A stretch of DNA of 64,000 nucleotides from Acidobacteriaceae bacterium (GCA_025355505.1 JANXZM010000052.1:41754-105753), one strand, 5' to 3'. Shown: positions 1 through 8,500, numbered from the stretch's first letter. Numbers and translations: made by a program. The notes: generated from the letters alone by a model not told the origin.

Positions 1-959
1 CGCCGAACCAGGGGCTCGATCTCCTGCAACATCGGCCCGGTACGCTCGGCGCTGGTCATATGGTCGCGCTGATAATCGACGCCCATCAGATTGAAACGCC
101 CTCCATTGTGTTCGACAACGGCGCTCCGGGCGCGCAGCAGCCGCATTCCATTTTCGCGGAAGAGCCGCTCCGCCTCATCTTCCACGCCCGCATAAATTTC
201 GTGATTCCCATTGCATCCCCAAACGCCAAGCGGAGCGCGCAGCCGGCTCAACTCGGCAATGCAGGCGTCCAGCGGATCGCCTTCGCTGGAGACAAAGTCT
301 CCCGTAACAAAAGAAATGTCAGGCTGCAGAGAGTTAGCCATGTCCACCGCGCGCCGAATCTCGTGCGGCGGCATGTAGTCGCCAATGTGTATGTCGCTAA
401 GCTGAGCGATGCGCAGCCCATCCAGCTCCGGCGGAAGATTCGCCACCGGCACATCGACGCGCTCGATGGTGTAGCGCAAACGCCCGGCGGCAAATCCATA
501 AGTAGCAGCAAGAAACGGAAAGCCTCCAGCAAGCACGGCGGCGTATTGAAAGAATGTCCGGCGCGAGGGACTGAAGCCACCCGCGACCGCGCCGGGACGA
601 AGTCGCGCCGCAACGTTAGTGACCCACTCGATTGCTCCTACCGATTCGACCGCCAGAAATCCGAAGAATGAAGCGACCATCCACAGGCGGGCAAATGTAG
701 TCAGCGATTTGCCGAGGTTGAAGCTGCCCAAGCTTGGACTATGAACGGCGAGACGCGAGATCCCATGCCCCAGTAACGGATCAAGCAGAGTAGCCAGCAG
801 CGCAGCGGCGAGCACGATCAGTCCGGCATGAAGGCCGAAACGCCAGTTGGCATTCGAGAACGCGCCAATCCACGTCCACGCCCGCATAAACCAGAATCGC
901 TGGACGGCGTAGACAGCTAATAGAAACAGCGCAAAGAAGAAAACTCGGCTAAGAATCAG
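1..959 (-). CDS. Membrane-anchored metallophosphoesterase, 3' end cut by the window edge
   Basis: The visible part encodes about 319 residues. It opens with hydrophobic segments (LILSRVFFFALFLLAVYAV and later stretches over roughly the first 150 residues), then a calcineurin-type phosphoesterase domain with the metal-binding blocks SDIHIGD, VTGDFV and CNGNHE in order. The family hydrolyses phosphoester bonds using a two-metal centre, here probably outside or at the membrane. No ATG/GTG/TTG start covers the first membrane segment; a CTG at 959 lies 7 bases after a GGAG (967-970) and is my chosen start. The first ATG in frame is at 887 and would remove that segment. The substrate is unknown, and the C-terminal end lies beyond position 1. 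Confidence 0.8.
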   Translation of the reverse strand, partial: MILSRVFFFALFLLAVYAVQRFWFMRAWTWIGAFSNANWRFGLHAGLIVLAAALLATLLDPLLGHGISRLAVHSPSLGSFNLGKSLTTFARLWMVASFFGFLAVESVGAIEWVTNVAARLRPGAVAGGFSPSRRTFFQYAAVLAGGFPFLAATYGFAAGRLRYTIERVDVPVANLPPELDGLRIAQLSDIHIGDYMPPHEIRRAVDMANSLQPDISFVTGDFVSSEGDPLDACIAELSRLRAPLGVWGCNGNHEIYAGVEDEAERLFRENGMRLLRARSAVVEHNGGRFNLMGVDYQRDHMTSAERTGPMLQEIEPLVR

Positions 960-1159
960 GGCAATACTCCGTTAAGAAACTCTTTTGGTTAGATGCATTG
1001 CGGGCTGGAGAAGGCTCGGCTAGGGGGCGTCGAGTATGACGCGCCGCGAAGGTCGGGTATGGCCAGTTCCCTCCCGACCTTGTATTTTCTCCCTCAACAG
1101 ATGGACGGCGTAGCCTGGGCGACCCGCCAACACGAAACCGAGCAGTCACCAGTAGGCTA

Positions 1160-1173
1160 GTGACCTAGGTCAC
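1160..1173. promoter_or_regulatory. 14-bp perfect palindrome, candidate operator
   Basis: GTGACCTAGGTCAC is its own reverse complement. It lies about 110 bases upstream of the predicted promoter of the 1427-2856 cassette and about 200 bases upstream of the divergent metallophosphoesterase. A dimeric regulator site is an inference; no regulator gene is adjacent. Confidence 0.35.
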
Positions 1174-1280
1174 AATCGCGCACGGCGCATTGAAGTCTAA
1201 TGTCTAGGAGGGGATGTGCCGATTTGATGATGATGAAGAGGAGGGGGTATACTTCAAGGGAGCAGATTCTCCTTCCCCAA

Positions 1281-1308
1281 TTGCCTGCTTGACAGAGGGT
1301 AGTACAAT
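1281..1308 (+). promoter_or_regulatory. Candidate sigma70 promoter of the three-gene cassette
   Basis: TTGCCT (1281-1286) and TACAAT (1303-1308) are separated by 16 bases, which predicts a transcript start near 1315 and a leader of about 110 bases containing a small hairpin. This placement supports translation starting at ATG 1427 rather than further upstream. Confidence 0.4.
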
Positions 1309-1426
1309 CCTTGGCAACGCGGTTAACGCGCGGAGTTTTTTGATACCTGAGCATCCGCTCAGCCCGCCCGTGAATCAGAATAACGTAAGGAGACCCTTCT
1401 GCAGCGGCAACGAAACGAGGAACGCG

Positions 1427-1789
1427 ATGCCTGAAGGCCAACAGGTCAACTTCAAAGTCATCTTTGAAGACCCAACGGCAGGGCCGGTTCCGCTATTCAG
1501 CAACCACGTTGGTATTTCGCGAGCCGGAACTGAGGTCCAATTTGAGTTTGCTTTCTTGGACATCAATCTGATCGCGAGCATACTGCAAGGCCACAAGGAA
1601 GGTATCAGAGCCGAGTCGCCAATTGAAATTACCGGCAGAACCGTGGCAAAAATAGTGATGCCCATGCACGTCTTCCTGCAGATGGGTGGGCACCTGCAAA
1701 CCTTGGTGAAGCAAATTGAGGCGGAACTGCAGACGGAGAATGAGGAGGAACAGGAACATGAGCCCAGCACTAGCATCCCCGATGTATAG
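1427..1789 (+). CDS. Small acidic protein resembling DUF3467
   Basis: The product is 120 residues. A block of alternating beta-type residues (VPLFSNHVGISRAGTEVQFEF) is followed by a stretch reading VAKIVMPMHVFLQMGGHLQTL. That arrangement (strand, then a promoter of chain V-M-P-x-H followed by a helix) recalls the small DUF3467 proteins of unknown function; I make this match from memory. The C-terminus is strongly acidic (ENEEEQEHE). The ATG has an AGGA upstream. It is the first gene of a three-gene cassette and overlaps the next gene by 32 bases, implying translational coupling. Confidence 0.6.
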   Translation: MPEGQQVNFKVIFEDPTAGPVPLFSNHVGISRAGTEVQFEFAFLDINLIASILQGHKEGIRAESPIEITGRTVAKIVMPMHVFLQMGGHLQTLVKQIEAELQTENEEEQEHEPSTSIPDV

Positions 1790-2000
1790 GAGCGCCAGCG
1801 CGGTAAGGACCGCCCAACCATCCGAGTCTATCGGCGTGCTTGATGAGACCATGGCTCGCAAAGTGTTGCTCTATGTTGCGAAGACCAAGCACGAAGAGGA
1901 ATACCGGCAGGCAGTCGCCGCACTTGTTGCTTGTGGGCCGCAAGTTGACGTCCCGACAGATGCTGACCTGAAAAGCAAGGGTGTGAGAATTCGGTTCTGA
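1758..2000 (+). CDS. Hypothetical small protein, second gene of the cassette
   Basis: The product is 80 residues and I recognise no family. The middle contains a helical stretch (LDETMARKVLLYVAKTKHEEEYRQAVAALVACG) and the end is basic (LKSKGVRIRF). The start codon follows a strong GAGGAGG-like site and lies inside the end of the preceding gene in another frame, a typical coupled arrangement. It stops 10 bases before the third gene. No membrane segment or signal peptide is visible. It could be a regulatory or adaptor subunit of its neighbours, but nothing in the sequence proves this. Confidence 0.55.
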   Translation: MSPALASPMYRSASAVRTAQPSESIGVLDETMARKVLLYVAKTKHEEEYRQAVAALVACGPQVDVPTDADLKSKGVRIRF

Positions 2001-2010
2001 CAGGACACAC

Positions 2011-2856
2011 ATGCCTGCTGATGAGGCATCTTGGTATGATGCCAATCCCGACAGAACGTCACTGTATCAGGGGGATGTCCTCGACAACATCCCCCTAGTT
2101 TTTATCCCTCCCAAGATTTCCAAGTGGATTATCCTTCGACCTAGCCTGAAGGGCGCAGCCACTGTCGATGACGTCCTTGGAGGTCAGATTCCCAAATGGT
2201 TTCAAGCCAATGTCGAAGGACAAATTAAGGATGTGTGGCAGCATGGTGACGGAGAAGAATACGTAGCCGCCAAGGCAAAGAAGATGCGGGTGCTACTAGT
2301 CACCCAATCGTGTGATTTAGCGCAGAGGAGCAACTACCAAGTTGCACCAGTGTTCCCGGTAACGAAGCTCCCAGTAGCGAAGCTAGACAATCTTCGGGCC
2401 AACGAGTTTATATATCTGTTTTATCTTCCGGCCCGGCCACCCGCTATCGCAGAGGACAGCTTTGCGGATTTGAGCCAGATAACGGGAATTCCAAGAGCTT
2501 ATTTCAGGGCGGATTCCGCGATAGCTAGGTTGAACCAAGCTACAACCCGTGCCCTACAAGCCCAGATTGCGGAGTTCTACGGTCGTCCGTTCGGTTTCAA
2601 CACGCGGGACAGAGCCCCACATACGGCAGAGTATGCCTGTTCGCGGTGCTTCCATCAGCACTTCAGACTTCAAAAGAAACCGGTTAACAAAGAGAGTAAT
2701 TTCCCTGAATGCGAACTGTGCAATGATGGCCTTTGGGTTCGCATCAGTGATGCGGTTCAGGGAGATCTCGAGTTTGTCGGATCTATTTCAGCGCAAGCTG
2801 AGGAGGGACCTTTAGATTCCGGCACAAACATACCACCCCCTAAGGTGGGTGGATAG
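2011..2856 (+). CDS. Hypothetical protein with a QSCDL core and C-terminal CxxC pairs
   Basis: The product is 281 residues. The N-terminus has YQGDVLDNIPLVF, then a hydrophobic strand runs into VLLVTQSCDLAQ near residue 95. Later comes a conserved-looking block ending EFYGRPFGFNTRDRAPH. Near residue 210 CSRC and near 233 CELC could form a zinc ribbon. I recall proteins with a similar CDL/CDI core scattered through accessory regions, but I know no established function. An AGGA precedes the ATG, 10 bases after the second gene, so it is the last gene of the cassette. The Cys of QSCDL may be functional, which is inference. Confidence 0.65.
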   Translation: MPADEASWYDANPDRTSLYQGDVLDNIPLVFIPPKISKWIILRPSLKGAATVDDVLGGQIPKWFQANVEGQIKDVWQHGDGEEYVAAKAKKMRVLLVTQSCDLAQRSNYQVAPVFPVTKLPVAKLDNLRANEFIYLFYLPARPPAIAEDSFADLSQITGIPRAYFRADSAIARLNQATTRALQAQIAEFYGRPFGFNTRDRAPHTAEYACSRCFHQHFRLQKKPVNKESNFPECELCNDGLWVRISDAVQGDLEFVGSISAQAEEGPLDSGTNIPPPKVGG

Positions 2857-2968
2857 GCCAACCCAGTCGACCTTAGCGGGTCAAGTCGCCGGGTTGCCGG
2901 TGTCCAACTCATAGCGCTCTTTGCGATGAGTTGGATTCCGCGCGGAAGGCAGCCCCGCGACTCTCCCA

Positions 2969-3400
2969 TCAATCCCGCAGCGGATCCAACACCTCAACCG
3001 CGCCATAACGCTGGCCGTGAGACAAGTCCTCGGAGTAGAGAACCGCCGCTCCGCAGCTCTCGGCGGCGTGCAGAATCAAGGCGTCCCAGTACGAGACCTT
3101 GTACCGCGTTTCGATCCCAAGTGCCGCGAGGATCGATTGCGGAGTGTTGATGACGATCTCCCAACTCAAGTAGTCCTCAATCAGCTTGGCGATCTCGTCG
3201 CTTGGCAGCGGATGCGCCACGCGGCGGCGCAGATTTACGCAGAGCTCCTGAAGAACCTGCGTACTCAAAGCGCCCTGCCCCGTGGTCCACAGATGCTCAA
3301 TCAGTTGGCGGGCGCGTTCGTGCTTCGGGCCAGCATCGCGGTCATGGGCGTAAATCAGGATGTTGGTGTCGACAAAATACTTGGGATTTGTCGGGGTCAT
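2969..3400 (-). CDS. vapC: VapC-family PIN-domain toxin
   Basis: The product is 143 residues, normal for VapC. The PIN fold is marked by FVDTNILIYAHD at the N-terminus (first catalytic Asp), an internal Glu (LSTQVLQELCVN), SYWDALILHAAE (third acidic residue) and LYSEDLSHG near the end (fourth). All four acidic positions of the nuclease site are therefore present. Toxins of this family cleave RNA until bound by their antitoxin. It follows the ribbon-helix-helix gene by 10 bases and must be co-transcribed with it. The exact RNA target cannot be read from the sequence. Confidence 0.9.
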   Translation of the reverse strand: MTPTNPKYFVDTNILIYAHDRDAGPKHERARQLIEHLWTTGQGALSTQVLQELCVNLRRRVAHPLPSDEIAKLIEDYLSWEIVINTPQSILAALGIETRYKVSYWDALILHAAESCGAAVLYSEDLSHGQRYGAVEVLDPLRD

Positions 3401-3410
3401 CTTCGTGAGA

Positions 3411-3644
3411 TCATCGCTCGTAAAGCTCGTCGCGCGACCGAGGCGGAGTCCAACTCAGGTTCATTCCTTCGCGCAGTCGTGCCAAGGCGCGCCGGCGTGA
3501 ACGATCATAGCTCTTGCGCTCGCGCAAGATTTGCTCCAGACGCGCCGCCAGCATCGCGCTGATCGAAGTGCCTTCTTCCGCCGCCAGGATGCGAATCTCC
3601 CGCAGCAGCGCAGCATCCAGCTTCAATGTAATATTGCTCTTCAT
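3411..3644 (-). CDS. vapB: Ribbon-helix-helix antitoxin of the VapBC pair
   Basis: The product is 77 residues. The N-terminus (NITLKLDAALLREIRILAAEEGTSISAML) is a classic CopG/Arc ribbon-helix-helix: one beta strand followed by two helices. The basic, flexible C-terminus (RERKSYDRSRRRALARLREG) is the likely toxin-binding tail. It is transcribed first, 10 bases ahead of the PIN toxin. Its promoter lies inside an inverted repeat, as expected for an autoregulated antitoxin. No strong Shine-Dalgarno precedes the ATG. Confidence 0.88.
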   Translation of the reverse strand: MKSNITLKLDAALLREIRILAAEEGTSISAMLAARLEQILRERKSYDRSRRRALARLREGMNLSWTPPRSRDELYER

Positions 3645-3664
3645 AAATGCACATTTCTACGTGC

Positions 3665-3699
3665 AGCACGATTATACGTGCTCACGCGCTCGGCGTCCA
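3665..3699 (-). promoter_or_regulatory. vapBC promoter with operator over the -10 box
   Basis: On the minus strand, TGGACG (3699-3694) and a perfect TATAAT (3676-3671) are 17 bases apart. The -10 box is exactly flanked by AGCACG and CGTGCT arms (3665-3670 and 3677-3682), giving an 18-bp inverted repeat. The first transcribed bases should lie about 20 bases before the antitoxin ATG. A ribbon-helix-helix dimer bound here would block RNA polymerase; that is inference from the family. Confidence 0.65.
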
Positions 3700-4170
3700 T
3701 CGGAACCCAATCGTGGCCACCGATTCATCACAAAAATCCTGTACCCACGTCACAGACTTCGAACCCCCAGGGGCGCGATAATCGAAATTTGATTGGGGCA
3801 GCGGAGAGATGTGTCCGTCCGAGAAAACGGGCCTCGAACCCCTAAACACCTCTGCGATCTTTGAAAATTGGCACTTGACACGCTTTACCCCACTTCGGAG
3901 ACGGACAAGACGCGAGACGCGACAAGAAATCGCGTAAGTCCTTATTTATGAATACTTTGATATAAGTCCTTTCGATTCAAAGACCAAGTGGAAAAATTCC
4001 CGCTAACTCCATGATTCCATAAGACCAGGGGGGAGGGGGGTACCGGTACTAACCAGTTAACAAGCTCCCCAAAGTGCCCCTTTGAGCAAGGCTAAGAGAC
4101 TTGGGAGCAACAAAAAAGTTCGCACCCCTGTCCTCTTTTGGGAAGTTAACGTGGAAGTCTTTGCTGGCGC
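3700..4170. other. Intergenic region between vapBC and argH
   Basis: I find no gene here. The region contains two copies of TAAGTCCTT (3935-3943 and 3963-3971), a word that recurs next to the parS site near 24256, and a G-run motif ending GGGGGGTACC near 4030-4042. TTCGAACCCC-like pieces near 3757 and 3834 recall tRNA T-arms, but no cloverleaf can be folded. Confidence 0.4.
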
Positions 4171-5559
4171 TCAGCGCAGCAGCTTGGCCCGCTCCCGAGC
4201 GTTCTGCAGCGCCCGCTTGACGTGACGAGGCGCGGTGCCGCCGGGGACGTCGTGCAACGCGAGCACCTCAGTAAGTCCGAGGCAGGAGTGGAAGTCCGCG
4301 TCAAAGCTCGAGCTAATCGCCTGCAGGTCGGCGAGTGGCAGTTTTTGCAAATCGCATCCGCGTTCCATTGCCAAGGCGACGGCCTTGCCAACCGCTTCGT
4401 GGGCAAGGCGCGAGGGCACTCCGCGTTCGACTAGATATGCAGCTGCGGCCCAGGCGTTCATGAATCCCGATTGCGCGGCCTGATTCATCTTGGCGTCGTT
4501 GAATTCGACGGTGTTCATGAATCCGGTCACGAGCGGCAACATGCCGATGACGGTGTCGGAGGCGTCGAACACCGGCTCCTGCGTTTCCTGCAGGTCTTTG
4601 TTGTAGGCGAGCGGCAGGCCCTTCACCAAAGTTTGCAGCGTGGTGGAGCAACCCATGACACGAGCCGCTTTGCCGCGCACCAGTTCCAGCAAGTCGGGGT
4701 TTTTTTTCTGCGGCATGGCGCTGCTGCCGGTGGAGTAAAGCTCGGGCAACTCGACAAACCCGTAAGCAGGCGTGGAGAACAAGATCATCTCCTCGGCCCA
4801 GCGGCTGAGGTGAAGAGCAAGCAACGAAAGCGCGGCGACAAATTCGATGGCAAAGTCGCGGTCGCTTGTAGCGTCGATACTGTTGGCCGTCGGGCCATCG
4901 AACCCCAGCTCCGCGGCCATGGCTTGACGATTAAGTGTTAGCGTGGCTCCGGCAACGGCACCCGATCCGAGTGGGCAAAGGTTCGCGCGCTTGCGGCAGT
5001 CGGCGAGGCGAGAGGCGTCGCGGAGAAACATTTCGACATAGGCAAGCAGCCAATGCGCGACCAGAACAGGTTCGGCCGGTTGCAGGTGCGTGTAAGCAGG
5101 CATAGCCAAAGACGTGCTGCCGGCGGCCTCGGCTCGAGAGACGATCGCCTCGACCCAATCGGCAATCAGGTTTTGCAGGGTGTCGCTGCTTTGGCGCACG
5201 AAGAGGCGGAGGTCGGTTGCGATCTGTTCGTTGCGGCTGCGTCCGGTGTGCAACTTGTAGCCGGTGGGGCCGATCAGCGCAGCGAGTTGCTTTTCGACGA
5301 AGTGGTGGACGTCTTCGGCTTCCGGGTCGTTGAGAAACTCTGGTGCATCCTCGGCTCGCCGACGGATTTCTTCCAGCGCTTTCACGATTGCGGAAAGCTC
5401 TTCGGAGGAAAGCACTCCGGCGTGTCCGAGAGCGTTGGCGTGGGCGCGGCTGGCGGCGAGTTCGAAGGGCAGCAGCCGTTGGTCGTAGGGAAACGACCGC
5501 TGCCATTTTTCAAATTCGGGGTCAAGCGGCTGCCGAAAGCGGCCGGACCACATCTTCAT
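4171..5559 (-). CDS. argH: Argininosuccinate lyase
   Basis: The product is 462 residues, the usual family length. It splits argininosuccinate into arginine and fumarate, the last step of arginine synthesis, in the cytoplasm. TGRSRNEQ near residue 105 and the superfamily signature GSSAMPQKKNPD near residue 280 are intact, and the N-terminal MWSGRF block is typical. I chose the ATG at 5559 because a GAGG lies 7 bases upstream; an upstream in-frame start would add 12 untypical residues. It is the last gene of the leftward argR-argF-argG-argH run, separated from argG by a repeat-filled 145-base spacer. Confidence 0.97.
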   Translation of the reverse strand: MKMWSGRFRQPLDPEFEKWQRSFPYDQRLLPFELAASRAHANALGHAGVLSSEELSAIVKALEEIRRRAEDAPEFLNDPEAEDVHHFVEKQLAALIGPTGYKLHTGRSRNEQIATDLRLFVRQSSDTLQNLIADWVEAIVSRAEAAGSTSLAMPAYTHLQPAEPVLVAHWLLAYVEMFLRDASRLADCRKRANLCPLGSGAVAGATLTLNRQAMAAELGFDGPTANSIDATSDRDFAIEFVAALSLLALHLSRWAEEMILFSTPAYGFVELPELYSTGSSAMPQKKNPDLLELVRGKAARVMGCSTTLQTLVKGLPLAYNKDLQETQEPVFDASDTVIGMLPLVTGFMNTVEFNDAKMNQAAQSGFMNAWAAAAYLVERGVPSRLAHEAVGKAVALAMERGCDLQKLPLADLQAISSSFDADFHSCLGLTEVLALHDVPGGTAPRHVKRALQNARERAKLLR

Positions 5560-5632
5560 TTTGCGACCTCGGAGGCGACGTTGATGAGTGACCATGGTAC
5601 GGCGAGGACAGCAGGTCCTTCGCTTCGCTCAG

Positions 5633-5702
5633 GATGACAAATCATTTTCGAGATGACAATTCATTTTCAGGATGACAATTGATTTTCGAGATGACAAATC
5701 AT
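5633..5702. repeat. 19-bp tandem repeat, 3.7 copies, in the argG-argH spacer
   Basis: The units start at 5633, 5652, 5671 and 5690 (the last partial) and read GATGACAAATCATTTTCGA with one to three changes. Directly to the left, 5610-5632 holds the CAGGTCCTTCGCTTCGCTCAG part of a dispersed element also seen at 18860-18940. The tandem array is therefore an internal expansion of that element's GTCATCCTGA core. Confidence 0.8.
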
Positions 5703-5704
5703 GC

Positions 5705-6958
5705 TTACTTTGGCAATTTATGTAAAGTGCCCACGGCAGCGCGACCATGTTGGGTCTGGGCGCGGCAACGCGAGGGCAATCCCAGGATGCGGATGAAGCC
5801 TTCAGCGTCTTTCTGATCATAACTTGCGTCCATGGTGAATGAGGAGAGGTCGGTGCGGTAGAGGGAGTAATCGGACTTGCGGCTGATGATGTTTACGTTG
5901 CCTTTGTAGAGCGACAGCGTAACCGCGCCGGTCAGATTCTGTTGCGTGGATTCAACGAAGGCGTCAAGCGCTTCGCGCAGCGGAGTGAACCACAGGCCGA
6001 AGTAAACGAGTTCGGCATACTTGAGCGCGACGTGTTGCTTGAAGTGCAGCAGGTCTCGATCGAGGCAAAGGGCTTCGAGTTCGCCGTGGGCGGCGAGCAG
6101 GAGCGTGCCTCCGGGAGTTTCATAGCAGCCGCGCGACTTGATGCCGACGAAGCGGTTCTCGACCAGGTCGATGCGCCCAATCGCGTTGCGTCCGCCGATT
6201 TCGTTCAGCAGTTCGACCAGCGAAACAGGAACGAGATCCATGCCATTTACGGAAACGGGCGCGCCTTTTTCGAATCCAATTTCAACTTGTTCTTCCCGAT
6301 CGGGAGCCTCTTGCGGCGATTTGGTCATTTGCCACGTGCTCGCGAACGGTGCGTTGGCGGGGTCTTCGAGCTCTCCGCCTTCGTGACTCAGGTGCCAGAG
6401 ATTGCGATCGCGGCTGTGAATCTTCTCGCGGCTCGCGGTCACGGGAATGCCGCGCTTCTCAGCGTAGTCGAGACAATCTTCGCGCGATTTCAAATCCCAT
6501 TCGCGCCATGGCGCCACAACTTTCAGTTCGGGAGCGAGCGCCTGGTAAGCCATCTCGAAGCGAACCTGATCGTTGCCTTTGCCGGTGCAGCCGTGGCTGA
6601 CGGCCGAAGCTCCTTCGCGCAGCGCGACTTCGACCTGATGCTTGGCAATCACGGGGCGGGCGAGCGAGGTGCCGAGCAGATACTTGTTTTCGTACACGGC
6701 CCCCGCTTTCAGCGCGGGCCAGACGTAGCCGGTCAGAAACTCTTCGCGCAGATCCTCGACCACTACCTTGCTGGCTCCGGTTTTGTAGGCTTTCTCGACA
6801 ACGGCCTCGACGTCATCTCCCTGGCCAACGTCGGCGACCATGGCGATCACTTCGCAGGCATAGTTTTCCTTGAGCCATGGAATGATGATGGAGGTATCAA
6901 GCCCACCGGAGTAGGCGAGAACAATCTTCTCTGGCGTCTTAGTTTTAGGCATGTGCAT
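5705..6958 (-). CDS. argG: Argininosuccinate synthase
   Basis: The product is 417 residues. It joins citrulline and aspartate with ATP to make argininosuccinate. The PP-loop AYSGGLDTS sits near residue 16, followed by [13 protein letters not shown] near 125 and the substrate-binding blocks [14 protein letters not shown] and TPGG. Start 6958 has AGGAG 5 bases upstream, inside the end of argF, with which it overlaps by 14 bases. The last ~14 codons match a dispersed intergenic repeat found at 18858-18895, so the C-terminal tail appears to be repeat-derived. The catalytic core is intact, so I expect an active enzyme. Confidence 0.96.
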   Translation of the reverse strand: MHMPKTKTPEKIVLAYSGGLDTSIIIPWLKENYACEVIAMVADVGQGDDVEAVVEKAYKTGASKVVVEDLREEFLTGYVWPALKAGAVYENKYLLGTSLARPVIAKHQVEVALREGASAVSHGCTGKGNDQVRFEMAYQALAPELKVVAPWREWDLKSREDCLDYAEKRGIPVTASREKIHSRDRNLWHLSHEGGELEDPANAPFASTWQMTKSPQEAPDREEQVEIGFEKGAPVSVNGMDLVPVSLVELLNEIGGRNAIGRIDLVENRFVGIKSRGCYETPGGTLLLAAHGELEALCLDRDLLHFKQHVALKYAELVYFGLWFTPLREALDAFVESTQQNLTGAVTLSLYKGNVNIISRKSDYSLYRTDLSSFTMDASYDQKDAEGFIRILGLPSRCRAQTQHGRAAVGTLHKLPK

Positions 6959-7982
6959 GTGCGCTCCTGGCCGGGAAGCGGCCCACGCCGCCGCCCAATA
7001 GCCATACGAGAATGGCTTTCTGAATGTGCAGACGATTTTCCGCCTGATCGAAGACGACCGAGTTCAGCGAATCGATGACTTGATCCGTCACCTCGCAGCC
7101 GCGATGCGCGGGCAGACAATGCATGAACCGCGCATGGGGCTTGGCGAACTGCATGAGCGCAGCGTTGACCTGATAAGGGGCGAAGATGGCGGCGCGTTCT
7201 TCGGCTTCCTGTTCGTGTCCCATGCTTGCCCAGGCATCGGTGTAGACGGCATCGGCATCGGCAACGGCTTTGCGCGGGTCGGTCAGGATGCGAAGCGAAG
7301 CCTTGGTCTCATCCGCAATGGCCTTGGCCATGGTGACGATGAAGGGATTGAGACCGTAGCGCTCGGGCGTCGCAATGGAAACTTTTGCGCCTGCCAACGC
7401 GCCCGCCAGCAGCAGGGAGTGGGCCATGTTGTTGCCATCGCCAACGTAGGCGAAATGAATTTTTGAGAGATCGCCGAAATGTTCGTGCAGGGTAAAAAAG
7501 TCGGCGAGCGCCTGGCAGGGATGTTCGAGTTCGCTGAGAGCGTTGATGACGGGAACGTCGGCGTAGGTGGCCATCTGTTCGACGGCCGCATGGCTGAAGG
7601 TGCGCAGCACGATGATATCGATCCAGCGTTCGAGGTTGTGGGCGATGTCGTAGAGAGACTCGCGGGCATTGAGGCGGCTGGCCGTCTGGTCGACGAAGAA
7701 TGTGCTGCCGCCCAGGCTGTCCATGCCGGCTTCAAAGGTTAGGCGGGTGCGCAGGGAGGGCTTTTCGAAGAACATGACCATTTGCTTGCCGGCGAGAACC
7801 TCGCGGAAGTCCGCGGGCCGCTGCTTGAGCATGGAGGCGAGGTTAAAGAGCGCGAGGATTTCGGCGGGGGTGAGGTCGTGGATGGAGACGAGATCGCGCG
7901 GCGCGGGCGGTTCCGGCAGCAGGTGCGGCGGGTTTATCTTCATGGTTGGAGGGTTCGTCAATGGCAGGGGCTCGGTTCTCAT
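6945..7982 (-). CDS. argF: Ornithine carbamoyltransferase
   Basis: The product is 345 residues. It makes citrulline from ornithine and carbamoyl phosphate. The carbamoyl-phosphate loop reads FEKPSLRTR (many homologues have STRTR), followed by HPCQALAD and the ornithine-side loop HCLPAHRG, which identifies an OTCase rather than the aspartate enzyme. Two starts are possible, 7982 and the internal ATG at 7943 (MKINPPHLL); neither has a strong ribosome site, and I kept the longer one. It is the second gene of the operon, 77 bases after argR, and its end overlaps argG. Confidence 0.95.
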   Translation of the reverse strand: MRTEPLPLTNPPTMKINPPHLLPEPPAPRDLVSIHDLTPAEILALFNLASMLKQRPADFREVLAGKQMVMFFEKPSLRTRLTFEAGMDSLGGSTFFVDQTASRLNARESLYDIAHNLERWIDIIVLRTFSHAAVEQMATYADVPVINALSELEHPCQALADFFTLHEHFGDLSKIHFAYVGDGNNMAHSLLLAGALAGAKVSIATPERYGLNPFIVTMAKAIADETKASLRILTDPRKAVADADAVYTDAWASMGHEQEAEERAAIFAPYQVNAALMQFAKPHARFMHCLPAHRGCEVTDQVIDSLNSVVFDQAENRLHIQKAILVWLLGGGVGRFPARSAHAHA

Positions 7983-8059
7983 TTACTTTTCGTAGCGCTC
8001 CATTTCCGAAAAAATTCGATCGCGGTTGCCGGTGGTGGCGGCTGGTCCCGGCAGGCCGC

Positions 8060-8500
8060 TTACGATAGCTGGCGAATACGTCGGGCGAGCGCCTGCGCTT
8101 TCTTCTTGTCGGTGGCGATGACCAGCACGGTGTCGTCGCCGGCGAGTGTGCCGACGACCTCAGGCCAGTGCGAGGCGTCGAGTGCGGCGGCGACGGGCTG
8201 CGCGCTGCCGACCGTGGTTTTCACCACCAGCAGGTTCTGGGCCTGGCGAATTTCGACCACAAACTGACGAGCGAGATGCATCACCGAGGGCAAAACGCTT
8301 TCCGCGCCCCGGCTCTCGCCGGCGCGGCGATAGCCCTCGGGGCCTTTCACCAGTTTGAGTTCGTGGATGTCGCGGGAGAGGGTCGCCTGGCCCACGTCGA
8401 AGCCCTTGCGCTCAAGCCGGTGCTGGAGCGAGTCCTGGCTTTGGACGGGACCGTTGTCGAGCAGGCCGAGGATGGCTTTGTGGCGCGCTGTTTTTGACAT
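8060..8500 (-). CDS. argR: Arginine repressor
   Basis: The product is 146 residues. The N-terminal winged helix (SKTARHKAILGLLDNGPVQSQDSLQHRLERKGF ... ATLSRDIHELKLVK) carries the TLSRDI recognition helix typical of ArgR. The C-terminal half includes the GTLAGDDTVLVIA block (family GTIAGDDTI) that forms the hexamer and binds arginine. ATG 8500 begins MSKTARHKA; an upstream in-frame codon is less likely because the promoter and ARG boxes lie there. It heads its own target operon, which is consistent with autoregulation by arginine. Confidence 0.95.
   Translation of the reverse strand: MSKTARHKAILGLLDNGPVQSQDSLQHRLERKGFDVGQATLSRDIHELKLVKGPEGYRRAGESRGAESVLPSVMHLARQFVVEIRQAQNLLVVKTTVGSAQPVAAALDASHWPEVVGTLAGDDTVLVIATDKKKAQALARRIRQLS

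Larger units (their letters stand above)
960..1426. other. Intergenic region upstream of the three-gene cassette
   Basis: No convincing gene is visible. The stretch holds a hairpin with 9-bp arms (1049-1057 with 1073-1081), a 14-bp perfect palindrome at 1160-1173, a promoter-like pair at 1281-1308 and a leader hairpin CTGAGC-ATCC-GCTCAG at 1347-1362. An open frame upstream of 1427 begins before the predicted promoter, so I do not treat it as coding. Confidence 0.5.

Noticed and set aside
1214..1426. N-terminal extension of the first cassette gene
   Set aside because: It would begin upstream of the predicted promoter and lacks the ribosome site that precedes ATG 1427.
3750..3850. TTCGAACCCC-like words suggesting tRNA T-arms
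   Set aside because: No acceptor stem, anticodon arm or 3' CCA-type pairing can be built around them on either strand.
5942..7078. Long + strand open frame of 378 codons
   Set aside because: It is antisense to argG and argF, whose protein motifs are complete; the frame is a by-product of G+C-rich codon use.
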